Shown: positions 46,636-53,922 of the stretch, in pieces
How the letters are laid out: each line of letters starts with the position of its first letter
Position numbering within the stretch: the stretch's first letter is position 1
Assembly (NCBI GenBank): GCA_022836915.1
Contig: CP094668.1
Span: 6,572,001 to 6,636,000, forward strand
DNA length: 64,000 nucleotides
DNA from: Paenibacillus sp. OVF10
GTDB lineage: Bacteria > Bacillota > Bacilli > Paenibacillales > Paenibacillaceae
Direction of reading: 5' to 3'
Translations under genes and position numbers: made by a program
Notes under the pieces: generated by a model
Seen by the model: only the letters and a program-made list of their open reading frames with translations
Told to the model about the DNA's origin: nothing
Database searches by the model: none

Positions 46636-46848
46636 CTATTCGCTGACATTTACGCCGAGCAGCCGCCTGATTGACCGTTTCCTTGCGTCAGGTACGCGAT
46701 ATTGAACACCTGTTACCAGGCCGTTACGCTCGTATGTTGCCATGATGATAAAATCCGGATAGCTTCGTCGAATCTTTGCGATGACTTCGCTATCTTCCGT
46801 GTAGGCTGCTAGTAGTTCCGTGTTCAAGCGCCAAATTGCGTTGGACAT
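46636..46848 (-). CDS. Small phage protein
   Basis: 70 residues: SNAIWRLNTELLAAYTEDSEVIAKIRR, then FIIMATYERNGLVTGVQYRVPDARKRSIRRLLGV. GGAAGTG lies upstream. Shape (helix, beta hairpin, helix) could suit a DNA-binding protein, but this is a guess. Confidence 0.55.
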   Translation of the reverse strand: MSNAIWRLNTELLAAYTEDSEVIAKIRRSYPDFIIMATYERNGLVTGVQYRVPDARKRSIRRLLGVNVSE

Positions 46849-46915
46849 TCCGATTCACTTCCTTAGATTGACGTTTTAAAGCGTTAAAGTTTAAACGCAA
46901 AAATAAAAGACGCTA

Positions 46916-47140
46916 TTATAGCGCCAATTTGTCGGAATCTTTTGCTCTTTGAATAGCGTTTATCACGTCATCGCCTGTACCGAATACTTGCGCCAATTTG
47001 ATCCTCAGATCACGCGAAACATTACGTCGTCCGTTCTCCACATCACTCACGCACGATTGACTGACGTTTAGTGCTTCCGCGAATTGCGCCTGAGTCATGC
47101 CGGCCATTACCCGGATACCACGTACTCCTGATCCGTCCAT
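46916..47140 (-). CDS. XRE-family (Cro/CI) DNA-binding protein
   Basis: 74 residues, a lone helix-turn-helix: RVMAGMTQAQFAEALNVSQSCVSDVENGRRNVSRDLRIKLAQVF, the full Cro/CI pattern. Lies in the leftward operon away from the lysogeny switch, so more likely a second regulator, for example of late genes. SD AAGGAGGT upstream of ATG 47140. Confidence 0.85.
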   Translation of the reverse strand: MDGSGVRGIRVMAGMTQAQFAEALNVSQSCVSDVENGRRNVSRDLRIKLAQVFGTGDDVINAIQRAKDSDKLAL

Positions 47141-47219
47141 ATCACATACCTCCTTCGCTCATTTAGATTAACGCATAAGTCCGAAATAATTAATCGGGAA
47201 CCTTCGTCCCCTTCCCTAC

Positions 47220-48179
47220 TTAAGCGGAAATGTGGACAGTACGAGGCTTACGACAGTCTACAAACTTCTCCGTCAAGGGCTGCTCATACATGTTGTATGT
47301 GACAACATCGCCCCACCAAATTGAATGATTATTACCCTTGTACTTATTGCGATCACTCGTCCAACCGTATTCTCCGTCTAAATACCCCGCGCCCTCGGTA
47401 CCTTTCTTATCTACGAGCTGGACTGTGTTCTTCCGGCCGTGCCCTCCCTTACGTCTCTTAGCGTCAATCATGTTCGCAAGTTTCTTCGCCGTGCCGTACG
47501 ATTGTTCCGATCGCTCTTGCAGGTTCTCCATTTCCTGCGGATTATAGAACCCGTATTCGAGCTTCGTTCGATTGCGCTCGCCTTCTAGGTCAATCGTTCC
47601 GAAACGCTTCACGCGCTCCCACATCGTTTTGTATCTACGACGGCAGGTCGGTCCACAATATACCTTACTCGTAGGCCCTTCGAATGGATGATTACACATC
47701 CCGCAGAGTTTAACGCCCATCTTCTCCGCAATATCATCCGCGTCAGCCTCGCAGAAGATCGAGACGCTATGCTTACGCATGAACTCCCGAGCACCTTCTC
47801 CGATTGGGTTATCTAGGTCACGGTCACGCGGCATATCGTACGGGTCGCGCATGATAGATAAGCCGTTAACGTGGTCCTCCGCGAGAATGTAATCCGCCAG
47901 GCGTTCCAGACGTTGCTTATCGATCTCTGTCCGGAAGCGGCCGTCACCGCCGACGTGGTTATCGTAGTAGTGCGCGTCATATAGTTCCGCCATAGTCTCC
48001 GATATTCGCAGCCGTTGAGCGAGCGGTTGTTTGGCGTACGTCTTATAGTTGACGCGCGTCCAGTTTGGGAAGAGTTCGCAAGCGTTACCGGAGTAATCAT
48101 AGCGATCGACGTCGGGCGTGACAATGAGTTCGAGCTTGGGGCCTCTGCTGTACTCTACAAACTGTTTGGCTGCTTCCAT
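47220..48179 (-). CDS. Zinc-ribbon-containing phage protein
   Basis: 319 residues. A four-cysteine ribbon LCGMCNHPFEGPTSKVYCGPTCRRRYK sits near residues 160-186; the rest is charged, with TMAELYDAHYYDNHVGGDGRF in front and MIDAKRRKGGHGRK behind. SD AAGGAGG is 7 nt upstream of ATG 48179. Likely nucleic-acid binding, in the replication/regulation part of the element. No enzyme motif found. Confidence 0.65.
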   Translation of the reverse strand: MEAAKQFVEYSRGPKLELIVTPDVDRYDYSGNACELFPNWTRVNYKTYAKQPLAQRLRISETMAELYDAHYYDNHVGGDGRFRTEIDKQRLERLADYILAEDHVNGLSIMRDPYDMPRDRDLDNPIGEGAREFMRKHSVSIFCEADADDIAEKMGVKLCGMCNHPFEGPTSKVYCGPTCRRRYKTMWERVKRFGTIDLEGERNRTKLEYGFYNPQEMENLQERSEQSYGTAKKLANMIDAKRRKGGHGRKNTVQLVDKKGTEGAGYLDGEYGWTSDRNKYKGNNHSIWWGDVVTYNMYEQPLTEKFVDCRKPRTVHISA

Positions 48180-48473
48180 GTGAATTACCTCCTTGTGGAT
48201 GTTGAGTGGTTTAACTTCCGCGTATCGTATGCTCTTTCTCTAAAGTTCCTCCGCGCTCTTATATCTCAACATACCTTTATACGCGGTAATATTTATCCGC
48301 TAGGAACGAAGTGACGACGCGTGAGGATAGTGTTCTTCTATCCCGAAACTCTGCTCGGTAATGTTTTATTTTTCTTTCTCGTTATTCTTTCTAGTTATTC
48401 TTTCTCTGGTTAAATGACTTAATTACGGAGGAGAAACGGTTTACTATCCGAGTTTAAACTGTTTGATGTCCGC
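48180..48473. other. Intergenic region in element
   Basis: No gene. Contains TTATTCTTTCT direct repeats (about 48380-48410) and two stretches resembling promoters (TATAAA at about 48271 on the minus strand). Confidence 0.4.
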
Positions 48474-48950
48474 TTATGATGCCTTGGCTTCCGGCTCAAA
48501 TTCGGCCTGCTTTAATTGTAATCGCTCCTTATCCTCTTCAATCTCACGAGCCGCAGCGTCCACCCTCTCTTGAAATGCACGCACCTCCTCAGCATAAATT
48601 GCGCGGAACTCTGCCTCGGTTAACGGCTCAAGCGGCTCATAAATGCGTTTATTCGCCACTATCCTTGACTTACTAACGTTAAGCAGCCCATATCTAACGA
48701 GGATATCAACATTGGTGCGTATTTTATACGCGGACATACCGGTTTGAGCGGTTATATCCAACTGGTTGAGCCACACCTTACCGTACATCGCGTGGTCCGC
48801 CTTATTCTGACGCCAGGATAACAAGTAACCGTATAGGCCCACCGTTTCCAGAGTGAACCCGTCGAGTAACGGGTACATCCGGAATAAGATATTTGGCATG
48901 CGCGCAAATCCGTCATCGTGTGCGAGCGGTTTTGATACGTCGATTGTCAT
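48474..48950 (-). CDS. Winged-helix replication-type protein (DnaD/RepA N-terminal-like)
   Basis: 158 residues: FARMPNILFRMYPLLDGFTLETVGLYGYLLSWRQNK, then VWLNQLDITAQTGMSAYKIRTNVDILVRYGLLNVSKSRIVANKRIYEPLEPLTEAEF, a winged helix like the N-terminus of phage/plasmid replication initiators (DnaD, RepA_N). A charged C-terminal helix follows. It is beside the degenerate repeat array 49511-49790, a possible origin. SD AAAGGAGCAACGCA upstream of the ATG. Confidence 0.65.
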   Translation of the reverse strand: MTIDVSKPLAHDDGFARMPNILFRMYPLLDGFTLETVGLYGYLLSWRQNKADHAMYGKVWLNQLDITAQTGMSAYKIRTNVDILVRYGLLNVSKSRIVANKRIYEPLEPLTEAEFRAIYAEEVRAFQERVDAAAREIEEDKERLQLKQAEFEPEAKAS

Positions 48951-49037
48951 TGCGTTGCTCCTTTCGGAAGAGATAGTTGGGACCGCCGCAGGCGTAGAAC
49001 CTGCATAATCGTAATCTTGGTCGATAATAATCTCTCA

Positions 49038-49352
49038 TTAGATATCTCGTTTCTTTCTAGCTATATTTCCCCATGGCCCATCATCTTCATATAATGACTC
49101 TCCTTTCACATCTAATAGTTCAAATATTTGCCTACTGATCTCCTCCGAATCATGCGGTGAGTCCGCATACTTGCATAGCTGTGGGTACATATACATGATG
49201 CCTCTGTTGCTGTCACCGTAATAATTTATCGCGAAGGTCTCTTCTTCTCCTTCTAGTTTAAAATCCAACATTGCTGTATTTGAAAAACCTTGAGGACAAA
49301 CAACTTTTACATACGTCACTATCGCTTTTTCCTTTTGTGTACAACCATCCAT
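49038..49352 (-). CDS. Hypothetical element protein
   Basis: 104 residues from ATG 49352 (AAAAGGGAG about 10 nt upstream); in-frame starts further up run into repeats. Contains VTYVKVVCPQGFSNTAMLDFKLEGEEETFAINYYGD and a basic C-terminus ARKKRDI. Beta-rich, no family recognised. Confidence 0.55.
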   Translation of the reverse strand: MDGCTQKEKAIVTYVKVVCPQGFSNTAMLDFKLEGEEETFAINYYGDSNRGIMYMYPQLCKYADSPHDSEEISRQIFELLDVKGESLYEDDGPWGNIARKKRDI

Positions 49353-49510
49353 AATAAATCGCTCCCTTTTTCGTTTTGGTTTTATGAGATGCGGAATGAT
49401 CCGCGGAAATCCTATATTACCTTGTTGCCGGCCGATCGCGTTTCGCACACTTTCAGCCTTATTAAATTTGACGACACCCTTTTACGAGTCGTACATTACT
49501 TTGTTCCCGC

Positions 49511-49790
49511 TCGGACGAAATTCCGGGTACTTAACGTTATACTTATATTGACAACTACCGACCGTCCTTCGCACACTTTACGAAAAGATTTCTTTATAAC
49601 GTATTAACTCCACTCACTTCCAATCTCGGGTATACGACGCGCAACCTATACTTGATTTAACGATTCCCAATCTCTTCTGACACGCTCTACGAAAAATATC
49701 CGTTACTTTATAAATGCCGCCCGTTTGATATCTCGGGCGTCTGCCGGAAAGTTTCCGTTACTCTAGTAGTGCCGACCGTCCGGAATCTCG
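49511..49790. repeat. Degenerate repeats of about 53 bp (iteron-like)
   Basis: Copies of (A/T)ATCTCGGGT-like motifs at 49521 (ATTCCGGGTA), 49622 (AATCTCGGGTA), 49668 (AATCTCTTC), 49729 (ATCTCGGGCG), 49784 (AATCTCGGGTG), with linked CCGTTACTyTA and TACGAAAA blocks (49573, 49689). Spacing is about 46-61 bp or twice that. Confidence 0.6.
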
Positions 49791-49860
49791 GGTGCTTTTT
49801 AAAGATCCCCCTATATATAGATAGGACACTTTTTTCTGAATTTGGGACATGGACATAAAA

Positions 49861-49898
49861 ATTCTACAAAAAACGAAACCAAAAAGAACGTATGTTCG
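49861..49898 (-). promoter_or_regulatory. Candidate LexA (SOS) box over a leftward promoter
   Basis: Minus strand CGAACATACGTTCT (49885-49898) fits the Gram-positive LexA consensus CGAACRNRYGTTYG with one end mismatch. It overlaps a -35 TTCTTT (49883-49888), 16 nt before TAGAAT (49861-49866). Confidence 0.6.
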
Positions 49899-50198
49899 TA
49901 TTACAAGGTATAAGAAGTGGACAAGCGGTGCCTGAACCGGATTTACCGGCCGCCTGTCCTTGGATGGAAGCGCAGTTGCCGCTACACTCCCGAATCTATA
50001 TGAAGCGATGTGCCTGAGGGAGCTGCCACTCCCCACCGCGTTATAAGAGCTCCGGCCCGACAGTTGGCGCTGAAAGGCCGGATAAGTTACCGCACTGCAT
50101 AGCGATCCAAGTTAACGTTTGGCGCCGTCAACTCAGTACAGTACGTTTCATGGCGTGCGTCTTCTCCCCATTAGGCGTTCCCGCGCCGAAATTTAGGT

Positions 50199-50555
50199 TC
50201 ATCGAAGAATTTCGAGTTTGAGGTTAATGTCGCCGCGATCCTTAGTCCATAGCATGATATCGAGTAAGAACTGCAGACCGTTTATCTGCGTTAACTCCGT
50301 GATAATTGTTTCTATAAGAGTGCGGGTGTCCATGCCTTCGACTTCGTTGGCAACGATAAGCCCGCCGGAGTCTCCGTCGATGTAAAGATGATCCATGCCA
50401 GGCGCTGTATTAACCTGACGTAACCAAAGGTCGCCCGCGTCCATAATGAAGATGTGTCGGCCGCTCAATACGTAGCCCTCGTAAAGTTCATACCGGTGCT
50501 CCTCATCAAATGGACCGAGTACCATCGAAGCTAGTTCGAGTTCCACTTTGCTCAT
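50199..50555 (-). CDS. Hypothetical element protein
   Basis: 118 residues: VELELASMVLGPFDEEHRYELYEGYVLSGRHIFIMDAGDLWLRQ, then MDTRTLIETIITELTQINGLQFLLDI. Its ATG overlaps the stop of the preceding small gene (TAATG). Early leftward operon; no family recognised. Confidence 0.6.
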   Translation of the reverse strand: MSKVELELASMVLGPFDEEHRYELYEGYVLSGRHIFIMDAGDLWLRQVNTAPGMDHLYIDGDSGGLIVANEVEGMDTRTLIETIITELTQINGLQFLLDIMLWTKDRGDINLKLEILR

Positions 50556-50686
50556 TAGGCGATCACTTCCTTAATTATCATGGTCAGCGCGTATACAAAC
50601 TTGAGCATACGGATGAAGATACGTTTATATGAAGTGTTTACTTCATCGTTGTTACGCGTAGTTGACATATTGGTAGTTGCAATCAT
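50555..50686 (-). CDS. Very small early protein with membrane-like helix
   Basis: 43 residues from ATG 50686 with AAGGAGGAAACAACA upstream: IATTNMSTTRNNDEVNTSYK, then FIRMLKFVYALTMIIKEVI. Overlaps both neighbours (start inside 50652-51107, stop TAATG with 50555). Strong SD and coupling support translation. Confidence 0.6.
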   Translation of the reverse strand: MIATTNMSTTRNNDEVNTSYKRIFIRMLKFVYALTMIIKEVIA

Positions 50687-51107
50687 TGTTGTTTCCTCCT
50701 TCGATAATGAATCCGACTTCGACGAGCTTAGCGGCTGATAACGTAGCTGTTCCGGATACTGCGCGGCTACTCACTCCGGCTATGCGACGGAATGCTCCCG
50801 GTAGGCAAACGAGCTGTTGTCCGGATGACATGTGCGTTACGACGAAATTCCCGCCGTGCCGTTCGCTCAATTCGTATGTAATCCGCGATGATAACGGATC
50901 GGATAAGTCTGCGATAATGCTAAGCGCTTCGAGTTCGGCCGCCGACGCTTCTACGCTGGCTGTCCGTTTAGTCCGCTTGATGCGCGGGAATACTGCGAGG
51001 AACAGGTTATGCGGAATGTTGCGTTCGATACCGTTGAGAGGGACGATGAAGCTTTCGGCGATACGGTCGCGAGTGTACGGAAGTGTTACCGTTGGGACGA
51101 TTTTCAT
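50652..51107 (-). CDS. Hypothetical early element protein
   Basis: 151 residues from ATG 51107 (AAGGAGG 8 nt upstream): KIVPTVTLPYTRDRIAESFIVPLNGIERNIPHNLFLAVFPRIKRTKRT, then LSSRITYELSERHGGNFVVTHMSSGQQLVCLPGAFRRIAG. Mixed alpha/beta with no known motif. Second gene of the early operon. Confidence 0.6.
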   Translation of the reverse strand: MKIVPTVTLPYTRDRIAESFIVPLNGIERNIPHNLFLAVFPRIKRTKRTASVEASAAELEALSIIADLSDPLSSRITYELSERHGGNFVVTHMSSGQQLVCLPGAFRRIAGVSSRAVSGTATLSAAKLVEVGFIIEGGNNNDCNYQYVNYA

Positions 51108-51108
51108 A

Positions 51109-51399
51109 TTATTGTGCCTCCTTATGGGGTATAAGTTTTTGGAGTAGTTCAACCGCGCTCATGTCGCGGATATTATTAATGAAACTAAGGTCAGCGACTT
51201 TTAAATCGAATATTGCGGGCTCGCCGTAAGTTGTAACGTACTCTGTTCCGTCAAAGTTTACGCATTCCATAACTGCGAGACTAAACTCAGTGTCAACGTA
51301 AATCGCGTGATGTTCATGTTCATCTATAAGCGTGCCGGCGTATTCAATCCACCATGGTCCATCGACGTCTACGCCTTTGGTTACGATAGTGATCGGCAT
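51109..51399 (-). CDS. First gene of early leftward operon, hypothetical
   Basis: 96 residues from ATG 51399 (AAGGAGG 9 nt upstream): PITIVTKGVDVDGPWWIEYAGTLIDEHEHHAIYVDTEFSLAVM, then MSAVELLQKLIPHKEAQ. Acidic. As the first gene after the switch promoter it is in the place of a Cro-like or anti-repressor gene, but has no helix-turn-helix. No family recognised. Confidence 0.6.
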   Translation of the reverse strand: MPITIVTKGVDVDGPWWIEYAGTLIDEHEHHAIYVDTEFSLAVMECVNFDGTEYVTTYGEPAIFDLKVADLSFINNIRDMSAVELLQKLIPHKEAQ

Positions 51400-51486
51400 A
51401 ATTGCGTACCTCCTTGCGTGAGTGGTGATTAGGTTCGGATACAATGTTACGAAATTTGAAACTAATTATACATTTATACGTATATT

Positions 51487-51567
51487 CGCTTATCTGTTGA
51501 TGAGTATATACGACTTCTAGTATAGAGTCAACACTTTATTTACGCTTATCTGTATATTCGTTATAAT
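51487..51567. promoter_or_regulatory. Divergent switch: PR-like and PRM-like promoters with repeated operators
   Basis: Leftward: TTGACT (51526-51531), 17 nt, TATACT (51503-51508). Rightward: TTTACG (51539-51544), 17 nt, TATAAT (51562-51567). CGCTTATCTGT occurs at 51487-51497 and 51543-51553, one just past the leftward -10 and one at the rightward -35, fitting repressor operators. Confidence 0.8.
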
Positions 51568-51590
51568 GGGGTTTAAGGGAAGGTGTACAT

Positions 51591-51803
51591 ATGAGAAGGA
51601 TTCGAATCCGCCTTAATGAAGTAATGGCAGAACGTGGGTTAACACAAACACAGCTTGCGGAGGTATCAAACGTTAGACAAGCGGCTATCTCTGAGATGTC
51701 TCGGAATATCCGCGAACAGATCAATATTAAGACGCTAATCAAAATAGCTGACGCGCTTGAGATCGACGACATATCGGAGCTTATCGTAATAGAGAAGGAC
51801 TAG
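51591..51803 (+). CDS. XRE-family repressor of the element
   Basis: 70 residues: RLNEVMAERGLTQTQLAEVSNVRQAAISEMSRNIREQINIKTLIKIADALEIDDISELI, a single Cro/CI-type domain close to the YozG/Xre-like minimal regulators. Only rightward gene at the switch, with its own TATAAT promoter and operators upstream, so probably keeps the early leftward promoter shut. It has no peptidase or sensor domain, so release by LexA-like cleavage is not possible; a protein anti-repressor is more likely. Confidence 0.85.
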   Translation: MRRIRIRLNEVMAERGLTQTQLAEVSNVRQAAISEMSRNIREQINIKTLIKIADALEIDDISELIVIEKD

Positions 51804-51832
51804 GAGGGCCGCATGATTAGCGGCTCTTTTTT
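51804..51832 (+). terminator. Repressor gene terminator
   Basis: GAGGGCCGC / GCGGCTC hairpin with loop ATGATTA and T7 tail. Confidence 0.85.
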
Positions 51833-51907
51833 GCGTGGTTTTGCCGTGGAATCAGCGCGTCAGATCTTCGGTAAGTGGAACGTACCAGGACGGGCCAGGC
51901 GAGCTAT

Positions 51908-52117
51908 ATGTACGGTGATTATACGGGGATTCAACGTGATGTAACGACGTCGTTACACGTTCCGACGCCGCAACAAAAACGAAGACGTCCTCGTATTTCA
52001 GACCGTGGTACGTGGCAAGATGGTAGCGACGTCGCTAATTTTGTTCGTGGTCAACGCGTCCAATTTTGGATTCATCAAGATCACCGCCCTCTCAGGTTCA
52101 ACCTGAACCTAAGCTGA
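51908..52117 (+). CDS. Uncertain small element protein
   Basis: 69 residues from ATG 51908 (an in-frame GTG at 51875 extends it). Polar and basic: YGDYTGIQRDVTTSLHVP, then KRRRPRISDRGTWQDGSDVANFVRGQRVQFWIHQDHRP. No good SD. Rightward, between repressor and cargo. Could be a gene relic. Confidence 0.35.
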   Translation: MYGDYTGIQRDVTTSLHVPTPQQKRRRPRISDRGTWQDGSDVANFVRGQRVQFWIHQDHRPLRFNLNLS

Positions 52118-52225
52118 CTCCTGAAAATTAAGGAGTGCACAGAATTGTGCAGTGAATTGAAATCACCTCACACAAGCATTATTTGTATCAGGGTGTGCTC
52201 AAAGTTGGACCTACCCCATAAACGA

Positions 52226-52268
52226 CAAAAGGCCCGCGAACGGAAACGATATCCGCTGCGGGCTTTTT
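52226..52268. terminator. Terminator
   Basis: GGCCCGC ... GCGGGCTTTTT hairpin with internal pairing (GCGAACGGA / TCCGCTGC); A-rich on the left side too, so it can serve the leftward gene at 52282. Confidence 0.75.
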
Positions 52269-52281
52269 CAATAAACTTGTA

Positions 52282-52983
52282 TCATATATTATTCTTAAAT
52301 GGGTCCGTCAATCTGAAAACTGACTTATTCTTTACTTCGTTATACTTTACGAGCAGGCGCTGTCGGTAGTCATCCAAGTACAACTCTAGTTCTTTTGCCT
52401 TCTTAAGGTAGTCTTTTATGTCTAAAGCGAAAACACTGTCAGGATCATAGTTTTGTATATACATATCAATAGCCTCGTAGTGATTCTTAAATCCGTCCAG
52501 CGCTCTAAGCCTCAATTCAATGTCCTCAAAAGTTAGTAAGTCTACTTCGTTAACTATTTCTGCGAATAAATCAGAAACATTTTCTATATATTCCTTAATC
52601 AGCTTGGCTTGTTCCTGTAATTTCTCCTTGGTGACTTCGTGCTCTTTGAGAGAATTATAGAAATCAGTCATAAAGATTACTTTACGGGTCCTCTTAGAAT
52701 AGAGAGTTAGTTCTTTGATGATCGATGAGTAACGTGTCATTAGCTGATCCTTACGCTGAGATAGGATAGGAGTACGGATACCCATATACGTAACTAAAGC
52801 GGCTATCATGGAACCTATAAACGCCAAAAGGTCCCAATCAGTTACACTGACCTTCGGGAAAGCAATACGAATCATTAAGACAAGTAGACATAACGCACAT
52901 AAACTGGCCAAAGTCAGAAAAGCAATCCATAGATATTTTGTTACTTTATTAATCAAACGTTTCTGCTCCCTCTCATCCCGCAT
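52282..52983 (-). CDS. Two-helix membrane protein with long coiled-coil domain
   Basis: 233 residues: two transmembrane segments (YLWIAFLTLASLCALCLLVLMIRIAF, LLAFIGSMIAALVTYMGIRT) then about 165 residues of charged helix (KELTLYSKRTRKVIFMTDFYNSLKEHEVTKEKLQEQAKLI). In cargo position beside the integrases and repressor, with its own terminator. This architecture occurs in phage exclusion and abortive-infection proteins, but no homology is recognised, so defence is speculation. Confidence 0.6.
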   Translation of the reverse strand: MRDEREQKRLINKVTKYLWIAFLTLASLCALCLLVLMIRIAFPKVSVTDWDLLAFIGSMIAALVTYMGIRTPILSQRKDQLMTRYSSIIKELTLYSKRTRKVIFMTDFYNSLKEHEVTKEKLQEQAKLIKEYIENVSDLFAEIVNEVDLLTFEDIELRLRALDGFKNHYEAIDMYIQNYDPDSVFALDIKDYLKKAKELELYLDDYRQRLLVKYNEVKNKSVFRLTDPFKNNI

Positions 52984-53197
52984 ATTTAAACGTACAGACC
53001 CCGCGCATATAACGTTCGCCCTTCACCGCAACGCTCAGCTCCGTAATATCCTCGATCACACCGCTTCCTACGAGCTCTGCGCCAATAAATACGACAATGG
53101 GCGTCCGATCCATTAGCGCGGTATAAAGTTGGATATCGGAAGTTAGCGGGCTTAGAAACCGCGACTTGGAGCGTATGAATTGCGATTTCTTGCGCAT
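52973..53197 (-). CDS. Small YolD-like or regulatory protein
   Basis: 74 residues from ATG 53197 (GAAAGGAC 9 nt upstream): basic N-terminus RKKSQFIRSKSRFLSP, then MDRTPIVVFIGAELVGSGVIEDITELSVAVKGERYMRGVCTFKYAG, a small beta-barrel (Sm/SH3-like) pattern. Overlaps the next gene by 11 bp. No firm family. Confidence 0.5.
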   Translation of the reverse strand: MRKKSQFIRSKSRFLSPLTSDIQLYTALMDRTPIVVFIGAELVGSGVIEDITELSVAVKGERYMRGVCTFKYAG

Positions 53198-53407
53198 ATA
53201 GGCGTAGTCCTTTCGTTGTGAGTTACGTACACACTTCGACAAATTGGCGCAAATTTCCTGCTTAGGTGCCGCGTCAAATTCGGAGGAGTGAACTCGTATA
53301 TATTCGTAAATTGAAATAGTGAGTAAACGGGAGTATTCGGGAGTATTAGAGATCACTGGGTTTCTTAAACTTTTTGGACTTCTTAGACTTTCGGAACCAT
53401 TTACCAA

Positions 53408-53657
53408 TATAATATTTTATTTATAATATGTTACAACCATTTATGGAAGCATATGTATTGAAATCCGTAAGCTGTTTTCACGCAAAAATTCCTAAATCGC
53501 CGAATATGACGTTTTACCAAAATACGCTAGTCCACTTATACTACGGAGGTGTCAACGAGATGATAGAAGCATTTTCATTCATTTCTTGTTCCCATTTTTA
53601 TACGAACATTGACACCCATATCCCATAATCTATAATAAAAAGAAAGGAGGTGAAGGA
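53408..53657. other. Upstream region of the toxin gene
   Basis: No gene beyond a 22-codon frame at 53561. Contains a GGTGTCAA / TTGACACC inverted repeat (53548-53555, 53609-53616), the right arm of which is the toxin -35. Confidence 0.45.
53609..53636 (+). promoter_or_regulatory. Toxin promoter
   Basis: TTGACA, 16 nt, TATAAT: consensus hexamers ending about 7 nt before the SD AAAGGAGGTGA (53644-53654), so the mRNA leader would be very short. Confidence 0.75.
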
Positions 53658-53805
53658 ATGAGTACATACCAAGCGTTGGACGTTATGCTTAACTTCGGAA
53701 TATTTATTCTCACAATGTTGGCCTTCATTACGTCAGTTATTTTCTTTATAAACGCAAAGAAGCGATAGCCTCCCCGCCAAGAGCTGCTACCGCGATCACT
53801 ATTCA
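53650..53805 (-). ncRNA. Predicted antisense antitoxin RNA
   Basis: On the minus strand TTGCGT (53835-53840), 17 nt, TATGAT (53812-53817) would start an RNA near 53805 running leftward over the toxin's 3' UTR and coding region, as in txpA/ratA and bsrG/SR4. The 3' end is not defined by sequence, so the left boundary is a guess. Confidence 0.6.
53658..53768 (+). CDS. Holin-like type I toxin peptide
   Basis: 36 residues: STYQALDVMLNFGIFILTM, then LAFITSVIFFINAKKR: a single hydrophobic helix with a lysine tail, the plan of the putative holin-like toxin family (Hol_Tox; relatives TxpA, BsrG, YonT). Such peptides insert in the membrane and are silenced by antisense RNA. The SD AAAGGAGGTGA is perfect and the promoter near consensus, so a strong antitoxin RNA is required. 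Stop at 53768, terminator at 53846. Confidence 0.85.
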   Translation: MSTYQALDVMLNFGIFILTMLAFITSVIFFINAKKR

Positions 53806-53845
53806 GTAATAATCATAAACCTTACCGCCAGCACACGCAAGACCT

Positions 53846-53877
53846 GGGCGCAGTCTATTCCAAAGCTGCGTCTTTTT
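53846..53877 (+). terminator. Toxin mRNA terminator
   Basis: GGCGCAG / CTGCGTC stem-loop with TTTTT tail, 80 nt beyond the toxin stop and downstream of the antisense start. Confidence 0.7.
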
Positions 53878-53922
53878 CTGTCTACTTGCGGAATCGTGCT
53901 GCGCGGGGCCTCCTTACGCCTA

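Larger units (their letters stand above)
49353..50198. other. Long non-coding region of element (possible origin)
   Basis: About 850 bp without a convincing gene. Contains the degenerate repeat array (49511-49790), a LexA-type box (49885-49898) and GC-rich dyads at 50030-50090. Confidence 0.55.

Noticed and set aside
49511..49790. CRISPR array
   Set aside because: Units are diverged, about 53 bp, without constant repeats and unique spacers, and no cas genes are present.
49892..50020. Rightward 42-codon frame MFVLQGIRSGQAVPE starting in the LexA-type box
   Set aside because: No SD, starts inside a regulatory palindrome, and has no support from neighbours.
53561..53628. 22-codon frame after GGAGGTG upstream of the toxin
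   Set aside because: Too short, overlaps the toxin promoter; could be a leader peptide but nothing supports it.
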